NCBI RefSeq assembly: GCF_040802235.1
Contig: NC_133156.1
Location: 27,919,343-27,983,342 of the forward strand
Direction of reading: 5' to 3'
Origin: Manis javanica
Lineage: Eukaryota > Chordata > Mammalia > Pholidota > Manidae
Length of the DNA: 64,000 nt
The translations under genes and the position numbers were made by a program. Positions 46,496 through 54,402 of the stretch are shown one piece after another (position 1 is the stretch's first letter; the number at the start of each line of letters is the position of its first letter). Below the pieces are notes generated by a model. It saw nothing but the letters and a program-made list of their open reading frames with translations, was not told the DNA's origin and did no database searches.

Positions 46496-49400
46496 GAACA
46501 AGCAGTCACACAAATGAAATAATTATAAACTATGATTAGGGTGAAGGAAAGCAAGCCGAAAGCTGAGAGTTAGGTTAAGTGGTGGGGTGGGTGGAGGGCA
46601 GCTACTTTATTTAGCTTAGAGGAGGTCTCCTGGAGGAGGTGACATTTAAGTGAAGACCTGAAGGCTGAGAAAGAGGAATGATGGAGAAGTCACCAATGGG
46701 GCAGAATATTCCAGAAAGAACAGCATGTGCAAAGGTCCTAAGGCAGAGAGTGACAGAGTAAGGGGAAGACAGTGCCAGTTCTCTAAGAAGACCCCTCTGC
46801 CCTTTTCTGGCCAGAATCCCTAGCACCTAGAAAAATGCTGGGCATAGAAGACACACACAGAGAATATCACTGCCTGCCTGAATGAATGAATGTGAGGCAC
46901 ATGACGAGGCTGGGGAGGCTAGCAGAGCTCAGCTCTTGGGTGAGGAGTTTGCATTTGATTTCAAGAGCAATTGGAAGTCACTGGAGGGCGTTAGCCTGGA
47001 GTGGCTTTCACTACCACCTGCTCCCTTTCTCTGTTGATGCAGAAGGATCTATGTGCCCCCTCCCAGTTTGAGGGGTGTGTGTGGCCTGGTGAGGGTTTAG
47101 CATGTAAACATGATGATAGACCTGACTCCAGACACAGATGTTGTTTCCGAATTCCAGCAGCTCCAGGACAGAAATCTGAGGGGCCAGCCCATTAAGATAA
47201 CTTTCTACTGACAAGCCAGCCCCTGCTGCTCACAAAGCCATTATGGACCTTCAGAATGATTTTTCAAGCTCTCAGCAGTGATATCTGCCAAAGCGGGAGA
47301 AAAAAACACCCAACCAAAAAAGGCCTTGTGCCACCTTCTAACTGGGTCATCCCCCTTCCCAGTTACATCTGAGAAATTAGGTGTCAAATGTAGCTTCTGC
47401 CTTGAGAACCAGATTTAAACAGCCTGGCCCCTGCGGTGCCAACCCTCCCCCTCCAGCCTCTTAGTGCTCTTCCCTGACTGACCTCTTTTGCCCCACCTAG
47501 GCTGGGACACACATGGGGAGAGGGGCTGGGCCGAACTGAGCATGTTGCTGCATTTGACCAGCACTCCTCAGGCTACAGAGCCTGGGTGTCCTGGAGCCCG
47601 TGCTACTGCGCCCTAGCCATGTGAGCTTGGGCAGCCACCTTCCCCTCTCTGAGCCTCATCGACTTTACCTGTAAAATGAGGCTAACAATAGATCCTCACA
47701 CCTCTTAGGGTTGTTATGAAGCTTAAGTGAGAACACCCACGCAAAATTCTTGGCACAGTGCCTGGCACACAGTTAGGACTCAGTCTGTGCCAGTTATCTG
47801 CTTTACTGTGAGCGCCTACTACGGGCAAGGCCTTGTGACAAGGATGGAACTGATTAGGAGTGGTCCTCAAGGGGATCACAGATGGTGGATAAATAAAACA
47901 GTCAGTGCAAGTGCTGTTAAAACAAGGGCCAGATGCACTGCTTGGGGAGAGGGAGCCAACAGGGAGGGCTTTCTGGAGAAGGTGGCCTTGGAGAAGGAGG
48001 AGCATTTGAATTAGTGAAGACGTAGGAGGGAAGGAGGGGCAGTTCAGACTGGGGACCCAGACTGGAGAGGCAGGGCGTGTGAGGTGTGCGCTCTTGGGCA
48101 CCTGCCAGGGAGCGGCAGAGATGACCGTAGGCACCGATGCGCTGAGCACTTTTTGTGTGCCAAGCACAGTAGGTGCACTTTACAGGCACCATCGCTTCAA
48201 AGTGTGATCCTCTCATTATCTTAATGCTACTTTGGAAGAAACTGATGCTCAGAGAAATGATCGAAGTTAACTTGCCTGAGGTTACACAGCTTCTAGAAGA
48301 AATGCAATCCCAGGCCTGAGGCTCCCACACCTGGCTCTCAACTGTCTCCACTAAGCATCTCTGTTTCTAGGCAAACTAGCAGGGGAGTGGCTTCAACAAA
48401 GGGTTGGAGCCAGGTCTGAAGAGGGCTCTAATGCCACAGAAATGGGCCTGGATTTTAGAACACTGAAATGGCATAAAGTGAAATGGCAATTCCATTGCAG
48501 TGGGGAGCTGTGGAATGCTCTTGAGCAGGGGATGTGCCTTGAAAAGGTTTGGAAGACAGGTGGGGCATAAGAGAGAGGCTGAAGGTGAGGGACCGGGTTG
48601 GTGGCTGTGGCAACGGGTCCAAGGGAGAGGGTCTGGAACGTGGTGGGGAGAAGGGTGTTCATCCCTTTCAAGGGCCTCATTTTCTCCAACTGAAAACTTG
48701 AAGGGCTTGGAACAAGATTCAAATCCTGCTGCAACAGTCTCATCCACTGAGCAAACATCTCCCTAGTTGTGTGGGGAATTCAGCCACCCCAATGGGCTGT
48801 TCATCTTGAAGTACTGTTTATTTACGAGGAATGGAGGCTGAACTTTTAAGAAAGAGAAGATTTATAACCCTCTTTATGAAAATGCTGATATTAATAGATG
48901 CAAAGTGAGAAGACAAAAATACAGTATCTCTTGCTGTGATTTCCTAGCTTGGCCTCAGTCAAGAGACAGTGATCACTCAGAACTGGTTAATATTTTGATT
49001 ATGGAATGAAGGCCAACAGCCTCTCCCTCACCTTGCACATTTTCTCTGCCTGTTCCTTAGATTCAAGATGGGGTCTTAGTCCCAGCCTCACCCCCAGGCG
49101 AGGCTGGCACACTGTCCCAGTGCGGAGAGGGAAGCAGCCAGCCTTCTACCTTTGGCAGGAGCTGATCAGCTGGACAGTTGTGGAGCCATCTCCAGAGTTG
49201 AGACCTCAGAAACCTGGGTCAAAGCTGAGATCTCATCTCTTCCCACTTCTCCCAGAGTTTGGCTTACTGTTCCTCACTTGTCCTATTCATTCACTCAGCA
49301 AAATGTATACTAAAGATCATGCTTACAACGTTGGAATGTAGAGATGGGTCAAAGAGATGTGGCTCTGGATCTCATGGGTGTTTGTCTAGGTGGGTGGGTG

Positions 49401-52400
49401 GCAGAACAGACAACACACAAATAAGTAAATGAGTAAACTGAAATCAGGGTTAGTGCTTTGAAGGAAACATGGCAAAGATTTTTTTTTTGGTTTAGAACAA
49501 AAGAAATGTATTCTCTCACAATTCTAGAGGCCAGAAACCTTAAATCAAGGTGCCAGTAAGGCACCAAGAGGTTTACATTCGCTCAGGAGGCTGTGCATTT
49601 CACATCACTTCCTCTGTGTTTCTGGAAACATGGCGAAGATTTTTGATGGGTAGAGGGGCAGCCTTCCTTGGGTAGTCATGGAGGACCTCTCTAAGGAGAA
49701 CCCCCACTAAGCCAAGACCCAAAGGGTGAGGAGGTAGGCCTGCAAAGAGGGAGAAGGAGGAGCATATATCTAAGACCTACACTAGGATGTGGCACATCTA
49801 AGAAACTCAGAGGTTGGTGTGGCTAGAGCTCAGTGGCCTGGGGTAAGGTCAGGGAGGTGTGCAGGGACCAGCCTGGGGCTCTATCATCTTGCAGACTTCA
49901 GGAAGCAATGTAGATTTTGCCTAACATGGTGAGAAACCATTGGAAAATTGTGACTTATCCAACAACCAGCCCAACACAGGCTCCACTTGTGTGAAACTAG
50001 AATATCCCTTCTCTGGGCTTTAGTTCTCCATCTGTATGTTTGGTTCTTAACAGTCCAGTTCAGATACCCTAGAATGCTAAAAGCTCAGAAGAGGGTCAGA
50101 AGGGGCTGGCCAAGAAGGGTACCCTAAGACCTGATGGCCAACCACATGTGCTGGGGTGGGGAGGGAGGGTTGGCATGCACTGACCTTCCCTCTGCCATCC
50201 CAGAGAATAGATTCACACAAGGAATATGCCTGCAGACCCTGTATCTTCACTAATCAGAAGGTGAAATGGAAGCCAAAGAGGGAGGCACATGGCCTTTCTC
50301 TCAGGGAGGGTCTCTAACCCCACTCCAATTCTTTTCCCATCTCAGGTGCACTGGTCAGAGCCAAATGTCCCCTGGGCAGAGAGGCAACAGCTTCTAGCTT
50401 ACAGAAGGCCAAGGCTCTTGCATCCTTGGTAGAATGGGCCTAACCTAGCTTCTGGGGAACCACTTTCCTTGGGAGCCCCCAAACCTCCTTTGGCCCTTCC
50501 TTCTACTTTCTGGGAGTAAAGGGGGAAAAGTCTTTTGCCTTTGGGCAGAGTTACTCCTAGGCACCTATCTGCCTGGGGACAATCGTTTCCAAATGACTTT
50601 GAAGACCTGAGGCTGACCTGGGTCCATAGCTCCAGTGCCCAGAGAAAAGAGGTGATTTGCCTCACATTACAGCTTGGAAGCTCCTCCAGGCCTCCTGCCA
50701 GTCCTCTGACCCCAACTAGCCTACTCTCTCTCCCCATCACATGGTGATGGCCTTTCTCCAAGTACCCAAGTGGGGAACCTCCCCCTGCATCTCAAACTCC
50801 CCATCTATCTCCAAGTCACATGATCAGCACGAAGCAACAACTGGAATAGAGAAGCAAGAAAATACTCTTCCTTCTCCAAGGAACAGACACAGAACAGCAG
50901 GCCTCTGAGGGCCAGGTGCCTCCTCTCAGATAATCGAATGTAGGATCTCAGCCAGGGTTTATGGATATAGCTTCTGGGAGCTTTAAGAACCCTTGAAACT
51001 GTTTGCCAATTCAGGCAACATTTTTTTTCTAGGGAGAAGATTTGTACCTTCCACCAGATTCTTCAAAGGGGTCTTTTTGTAACTCCAACAAAGGTAAAAA
51101 AGCCTTCCCTCTCATGTCACAGATGGTAAAACTGAGACCCAAAAAAGATGACTAACTCAAGAGAAGATTGTTTAGAGGATTAGAGCACAAGTCTGGTAGC
51201 CAGTCTGTCAGGGTTCAAGTCCCTAACCACGTACTTGGTTATATAGGCTTATGTTAAGCATTTAACCAGTCTATGCCAGAGTGCCTTCATCTTAAAAATA
51301 GGGGTGATAATAGTACCTAGGATAATATTGTAAGAATTAAATGAATTAATATATGTAAGACCTTAAGTCAGCGCCTGGTCCACTAGTAAGTGTTCCATAA
51401 AAGTTAGCTGATACCGTTTAGAGAAGGTCACAGAAGCAAGTGGCAGAGCTGGGGTGTGCACACCAGTCCTCTGAGGCCTCTGGAGGCAGAGTGGAGGTTC
51501 TGTGTCCCTGGGAGTGCCAAGAAGGTGGGCTGATTGTAGCCAGACCTGTAGCTACTGGTCAGTCCTTCCCCAGTGTCTGCCCCTGGAGCAAGCTGGGTGA
51601 GTGTGGGGATATGGGGGCTGAATTGAGAGAGAAGGTAGGGGAAGTCCCAGGCTCCTGCCCAACTGGAGGAAGAGGAGGAGGGGCTGGGCATCAAAGGGTG
51701 GGCAAGCCAACTTCCCGCCCCCAAGGCCAGGTGGCCTTTGTCAGGGCAGGCCTGACACATTCGGGACAATGGGGTGTGGTGTTCACTTTCCGGCCAACAG
51801 GAGTCACTGCTGAGCCAGGGAACAGCCTGTTACATGACAAAGGGGGGACCTATGAAGGAAGTCAGGCCGCCCCTCATTAAAGCTGGGCCTTTGTCCTGCC
51901 CCCTCCCCTGCCTTTGAAGAGGGTGGATCAGAGAGGCCTGCCTGGGGGCAGGAGGTTCTCAGGCTCAGGAGCCAAACAGTAGCCACCTTCCCAACTGCTC
52001 TGCTTTCCCCTCCCCTGGGGTCAAGAGTTCAGGGAGGGCCCTGGGATGGTAAGGTAGGGACGTCCCCACCCCAGTCTAACCAAAGAGGGCCCTTTTTTAG
52101 TCCAAAGGATATGACCCACCAGTCTCTTCACTACACTGTACGGATGGGGTGGTGTGCGTGTGTTGGGGGGAGGGGCTGGGGAGTTGCTCCTGAGACCTGG
52201 AGAAGAAAGTGAGCTGCCCGCTGTTCACACAGTCAGCACCCTCCTTTCTGGCGGGTTTGCAGCTTCTGCTTGGGGCTGGGATGGGGTGGAAAAAACCGGA
52301 TGGCGACGGGCGTCAGGGCTGGGAAAAGAGCCCTGCGATGAAGCTGGGGGACCCGTGTTCTAGTTCTGGCTTTGCCCTGCAACCGCAACTAGGGCTTCTT

Positions 52401-53080
52401 CACTCAGTGGGCTCTCGGTTTCCCCATCCTCACAGAAAGGCAGGTTGTTTTTCTGAGGCTGCCGGCAGGCTGGGATTCAAAAGGCGGAAGCCGAGAGAAC
52501 AGCCCTCCAGGCGAGAGTGGTCAGGGAGGCCACACTCGGGCAACCCAAACAGGGCCAGGGGCAGAGGTCACACTCGGGGCGGCTGGGGCCTCGCCCTAGC
52601 ACCTGCCGGTGCCCGAGGGGGGGAGGGGGCCTTACCGCTGCCACCGGCGCCTCCGGCCACCACGCTGCGCCGCATCCACTCGTAGGGCGTCCGTCTTTGC
52701 GCTCCGGGTGAGGACGGCGCGCTCGGGCCGCCAAGGGGCTGCCCCAGGAGACCCGAACCGGGCCCAGGGGGCGCGGGCACCGGGCTAAAGTCCGGGGAGA
52801 GTCCGAAAGCCAGCGGGGCTGTGCTGGAGGCGGGGGCCGAGGGGCCCGGGCCGTAGGCGGTGGCCCAGTCGTCCCTGGGCGCAGAGAAGGGTCCGCTCCA
52901 GGCCGCAGGGGGCGCGGGGGCCGGCTCCACGTGCGGGCAGCCGGTGAGGTCGGGGTACTGCGGGGGCCCTGGGGGCGGGGGCGGGGGGCCGTAGGCCTGC
53001 GGGCCCAGGCCGAGACCCGGCGGCCTGGCGGGGCCGGCGTACACGGGAGAGCCCTTCTCCAGCACATAGCCCACGTACAT
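37492..53080 (-). CDS. CDX1: CDX1, caudal-type homeobox transcription factor (whole coding span)
   Basis: CDX1 is a nuclear DNA-binding factor of the caudal family that acts in axial patterning upstream of Hox genes and in intestinal epithelium. Three coding exons (52636-53080, 38243-38388, 37492-37695) sum to 795 nt, i.e. 264 residues, against 265 in human from memory. The N-terminus [20 protein letters not shown] is followed by a Pro/Gly/Ala-rich activation region, the PBX-type motif TPYEWMRR (131-138), and a homeodomain at about 154-213 with [13 protein letters not shown] in helix 3 (Trp201, Phe202, Asn204, Arg206). The C-terminus is [11 protein letters not shown]. The homeodomain is split between HD44 and HD45, the caudal-family position. 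A short glutamine run (QQQ) precedes the Pro-rich tail. The first intron is 14.2 kb and the second 547 bases. The reading frame is intact. Confidence 0.98.
37696..38242 (-). other. CDX1: CDX1 intron 2
   Basis: A 547-base GT-AG intron with no repeat or gene that I recognise. Confidence 0.9.
38243..38388 (-). CDS. CDX1: CDX1 coding exon 2 (homeodomain helices 1-2)
   Basis: This 146-base exon encodes residues 150-197 plus two bases of the Gly149 codon. It reads [20 protein letters not shown] and then [20 protein letters not shown], ending LGLTERQ. The donor is GTGGGT and the acceptor is TCTCAG. Confidence 0.97.
38730..38900 (+). repeat. MER5A-like DNA transposon fragment
   Basis: Characteristic blocks are GCCAGCAGTTTGCAGATGTG, CACTTGGGAGGACTTGTGG, then GCAATCTGCATTTTGAACAA and CTCCCCAGGTGGTTCTGATC. 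Confidence 0.75.
39420..39870 (+). repeat. Ancient interspersed repeat, class not assigned
   Basis: The phrases GTGCACAGGCCCTGAGCTGG, GGGCCTTGTAGACCACAGAA, GGGGGCCATTGCAAGGCTCT and CAGAGGCCTGCAATAGCC belong to a mammal-wide repeat seen again in parts at 46600-46760 and 49630-49930. I do not know its library name with certainty (L2-type is possible). Confidence 0.5.
41590..42060 (+). repeat. LINE-1 3' fragment (old L1M type)
   Basis: Typical L1 3' phrases are CACTTCCAGGGATTGATTTC, AGAACTGGTTAAATAAAAAT, TGGTACATCCACATAAAGGA, TCATTATGCAGTCTTTAAAA and GGCTGCCTATGGATTGGGAA. It is diverged and truncated. Confidence 0.75.
42585..42710 (+). repeat. MER5-like DNA transposon fragment
   Basis: The blocks CATCAGCCTCAGAAATGCCT, AGAAATTCAGATTCAGTGGG, then TTGAATAGCTCTCAGGTGAC follow a MER5 layout. 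Confidence 0.55.
42740..42985. repeat. MIR-type repeats
   Basis: A + strand MIR core (GCTGGGTGATCTAGGACAAT, CCTCTGAGCCTCATTTTCCG) runs into a reverse MIR (ATGTGTCAGGCATTTTGTAT, CAACAACCTATGAAG, AGATGAAAACTGAGGCTCAA). The reverse part closely matches 44518-44566. Confidence 0.65.
43665..43755 (+). repeat. MER5-like fragment
   Basis: The blocks TCCAAACTCCACCCCAGATC, TCTTTTAACAAGCCCACAGG and GGGATTCTGAACCACTAG are MER5 3'-half phrases. Confidence 0.55.
44440..44600. repeat. MIR-type repeats
   Basis: The layout repeats that of 42740-42985: GACTGAGCCTCATTTTCTAT, then ATGTGTCAGGCACTTTGTAT and CGACAACCTATGAAGC. Confidence 0.6.
45040..45215 (+). repeat. Non-autonomous DNA transposon relic (MER type)
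   Basis: The order CCTGTGGCTATTTACATTTA, AATTAATTAAATAGAATTAA, GTAGTGGCTAGCATACTGGA, CAGCACAGATATAGAGCATT, AGGAAGTTCTATTGCACAGC is a well-known mammal-wide MER pattern. I do not assign the exact family name. Confidence 0.65.
46185..46385 (+). repeat. MIR SINE (near full length)
   Basis: The blocks are GGGTTTTAAGTCTGAGACCC, TCTTTGTGATCTAGGCAGCT, ACTTAACCTCTCTGCAAACT, CATCTGTAAAATGGACAACA, ATAGGATTATTATGAATGTG and ATAATGAGTACTCAGTAAAT. Confidence 0.85.
46442..46494 (+). repeat. (CA)n microsatellite, about 26 units
   Basis: An uninterrupted AC/CA dinucleotide run in CDX1 intron 1. It is likely length-polymorphic. Confidence 0.97.
47610..47800 (+). repeat. MIR SINE
   Basis: The blocks are CCATGTGAGCTTGGGCAGCC, CTGAGCCTCATCGACTTTAC, CTGTAAAATGAGGCTAACAA, CTTAGGGTTGTTATGAAGCT and GTGCCTGGCACACAGTTAGG. 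Confidence 0.85.
48130..48310 (-). repeat. MIR SINE
   Basis: This is a reverse MIR: GTGTGCCAAGCACAGTAGGT, CTCTCATTATCTTAATGCTA, GAAACTGATGCTCAGAGAAA, GAGGTTACACAGCTTCTAGA. Confidence 0.8.
49463..49644 (-). mobile_element. Retroposed fragment with MLT1-like sequence, poly(T) start and 21-bp flanking duplication
   Basis: The 21-base blocks at 49463-49483 and 49624-49644 match at 20 of 21 positions (GGAAACATGGC then A or G, then AAGATTTTT). The left one runs into a T run, so the insert reads as poly(A)-tailed on the minus strand. Part of the insert (GAAATGTATTCTCTCACAAT, TCTAGAGGCCAGAAACC, AAATCAAGGTG) resembles the ERVL-MaLR LTR family MLT1. This looks like L1-mediated retroposition of an RNA containing an MLT1 segment. 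The source is unknown. Confidence 0.6.
51165..51412 (+). repeat. MIR SINE (near full length)
   Basis: The blocks are GTTTAGAGGATTAGAGCACA, TCAGGGTTCAAGTCCCTAAC, ACTTGGTTATATAGGC, CCTTCATCTTAAAAATAGGG, GTAAGAATTAAATGAATTAA and TAAGTGTTCCATAAAAGTTA. Confidence 0.85.
52636..53080 (-). CDS. CDX1: CDX1 coding exon 1 (N-terminal activation region)
   Basis: This exon encodes residues 1-148 and the first base of Gly149, ending at the donor GTAAGG. The ATG at 53078-53080 has a near-ideal Kozak context (GCCACCATGT) and gives the family N-terminus MYVGYVL. The region is rich in Pro, Gly and Ala. The PBX-type motif TPYEWMRR lies near its end. Confidence 0.97.
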
Positions 53081-53105
53081 GGTGGCCGCGGGCCTCCCCG
53101 CGCAT
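52785..53105 (-). other. Overlapping out-of-frame upstream ORF in CDX1 mRNA
   Basis: An ATG at 53103-53105 lies 25 bases upstream of the CDX1 ATG, with A at -3. Its frame stays open for 106 codons and stops (TAG) at 52785-52787, inside CDX1 coding sequence. The CDX1 TATA box lies upstream, so this ATG should be in the mRNA. It is probably not a protein gene but may lower CDX1 translation. Confidence 0.6.
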
Positions 53106-53198
53106 ACTGGGCCCTGGAGCTGCCGCTGCCGGCCGCCCCGACGAGCGCGGCTCACCTGAACCCGTCTGCCCAGCCTCCACGCCCGCCCCACCCAGGCC

Positions 53199-53205
53199 TT
53201 TTATA
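53199..53205 (-). promoter_or_regulatory. CDX1: CDX1 TATA box
   Basis: The minus strand reads GAGCTATAAAAGGCC, a canonical TATAAAA. Transcription should start about 30 bases downstream, near 53170, giving a 5'UTR of about 90 bases. A GC-rich GGGTGGGGCGGGCG stretch lies just after it. Confidence 0.85.
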
Positions 53206-53246
53206 GCTCCAGGCAGCCTGCGGCCCCAGTCACGGCGGGTTTGCAT

Positions 53247-53284
53247 TTCAAAGCGGGGGGGAACCTCCGGGCTGCGAATCAAAG
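53247..53284 (-). promoter_or_regulatory. CDX1: TCF/LEF-type sites upstream of the CDX1 TATA box
   Basis: AATCAAAGG on the + strand from 53277 is a full TCF/LEF match (minus strand CCTTTGATT), and TTTCAAAGC near 53246-53254 is a weaker one. Cdx1 is an established direct Wnt/beta-catenin target through paired TCF elements close to its promoter. The motif positions are seen; occupancy is inferred. Confidence 0.65.
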
Positions 53285-53834
53285 GGGGAAACCCGTCGGG
53301 GGCGGGGGTTCAAAAGGAGACAAATTGCCACCCCAAGCGGGAGACGGACGGACCAGGGCCTGGAGCGTCGAGGAATCATTAGGTGTGGGAGTCTCTTGCG
53401 AGGCCGGTGGCTCAGCGCCCTAAACGCGTCGTTCTCTCCGGGGCCGCGTGGGTAGCGCTGCGACCCCAATTTACAGTTGGAGAAAACACTGCAACGTCGG
53501 CGGGGGAACCCCAGGCCAGTGTCACACAGCCACAGTAGGCCTGTGGCCCACTACACAGTGACAGCCTTGAGATGAGGGGGGCAATCTCACTTCAAACGGG
53601 GTTCCTGTCAGTAAGGTAGCGGGACCTTAATCTTTTGGGAGGAGGGGTCGTGATCCCTCTGAGTAGCTGCTGAAAGCTTTGGATGTTTTTCCCGGGGAAA
53701 TGCACATATGCACGTATATGAGTCTGCATACAACTGGTAGTTGGTCTGAGTTGGTTCTCAAGAGAAAGTTCTTAAAGAGGCAGGGTAGGGGTATCTTTGG
53801 GGGACATTCTACCAAACTTTTGCAGTTCTCTTGA

Positions 53835-54240
53835 TCACCTGTTCACCTTCATTTTAATGAAAAATTTCAAACATATGGAAAAGTAGAATTATATAGTGAA
53901 CTGCTATATACCCATCACCCACTTCAACCATTAAGATTTTGTCACACTTGTTTAATCTACTCTCCTCCTATTTTTGCTAAAGTATTTTAAAACAAATTTC
54001 AAACATCATGTCATTTTTACCCCTACCTACTTCAGCATACATCTCTAAAATGCATGGATATTTTTTTACATAATATGTCATTATAACATCCAACAAAATT
54101 AACACAAATTCCTGGATATTATCCAGCACTGAGCTCATGCAAAATACTCCAGTTGATTCAAAAGTACATTTTTAATTGTTGGTTTGTGTAAATCAGGATC
54201 TAAAAGCCTTGATCCATTTATTATAGCTGGGACCCTGTTG
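53835..54240 (+). repeat. LINE-1 3'UTR fragment (old L1M type)
   Basis: Typical phrases are TAATGAAAAATTTCAAACAT, ACCCATCACCCACTTCAACC, ATACATCTCTAAAATGC, then GTTGGTTTGTGTAAATCAGG and ATCTAAAAGCC. A younger insertion interrupts it at about 54240; the sequence resumes near 54400. Confidence 0.75.
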
Positions 54241-54402
54241 GTATATATATATATATATATTGACCCTATTGTTATTTTTTTTTATTATGGTATTGATACA
54301 CAACCTATGAAGGTGTCACATGAGCAACATTGTGGTTACTACATTCCCCTATTATCAAGTCCCCACCACATACCCCATTACAGTCACTGACCCTGTTGGT
54401 AT
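54231..54402 (-). mobile_element. Truncated L1 3' end insertion with 14-bp flanking duplication
   Basis: GACCCTGTTGGTAT occurs exactly at about 54231-54244 and 54389-54402. The insert starts with a (TA)n run, then an imperfect third copy of the repeat, then a T run. It continues as the reverse complement of an L1 3' tail (minus strand: AATGTAGTAACCACAATGTT, ATCAATACCATAATAAAAAA). This is a 5'-truncated L1 copy inserted on the minus strand inside the older L1M. Confidence 0.7.
54240..54260 (+). repeat. (TA)n microsatellite
   Basis: About ten TA units at the left edge of the young L1 insertion. Confidence 0.9.

Larger units (their letters stand above)
46112..46510 (+). repeat. Insertion-like block flanked by 17-bp direct repeats
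   Basis: The 17-base sequence AAGAACAAGCAGTCACA occurs exactly at 46112-46128 and 46494-46510. Between them lie 365 bases that contain a MIR (46185-46385) and end in an A-rich stretch and a (CA)26 run. This has the shape of a retroposed transcript with target-site duplications and a tail, but the source is unknown. Confidence 0.5.
38389..52635 (-). other. CDX1: CDX1 intron 1
   Basis: This 14.2-kb intron carries MER5, L1, MIR and other relics (listed), a (CA)26 microsatellite, and two insertions flanked by direct repeats. The stretches 47200-47550 and 51820-52000 look free of repeats. The latter has CTTTGAA (51912 region) and ACAAAGG motifs that resemble TCF/LEF sites. No second gene is recognised. 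Confidence 0.85.
52560..53480. promoter_or_regulatory. CDX1: CDX1 CpG island
   Basis: CpG dinucleotides and GC content rise sharply over CDX1 exon 1 and its promoter. Overlapping long open frames on both strands here follow from this composition. Confidence 0.8.

Noticed and set aside
52477-53067. Minus-strand open frame of 196 codons over CDX1 exon 1
   Set aside because: It is a shadow of CDX1 in another frame within the CpG island. The CDX1 frame has the known protein.
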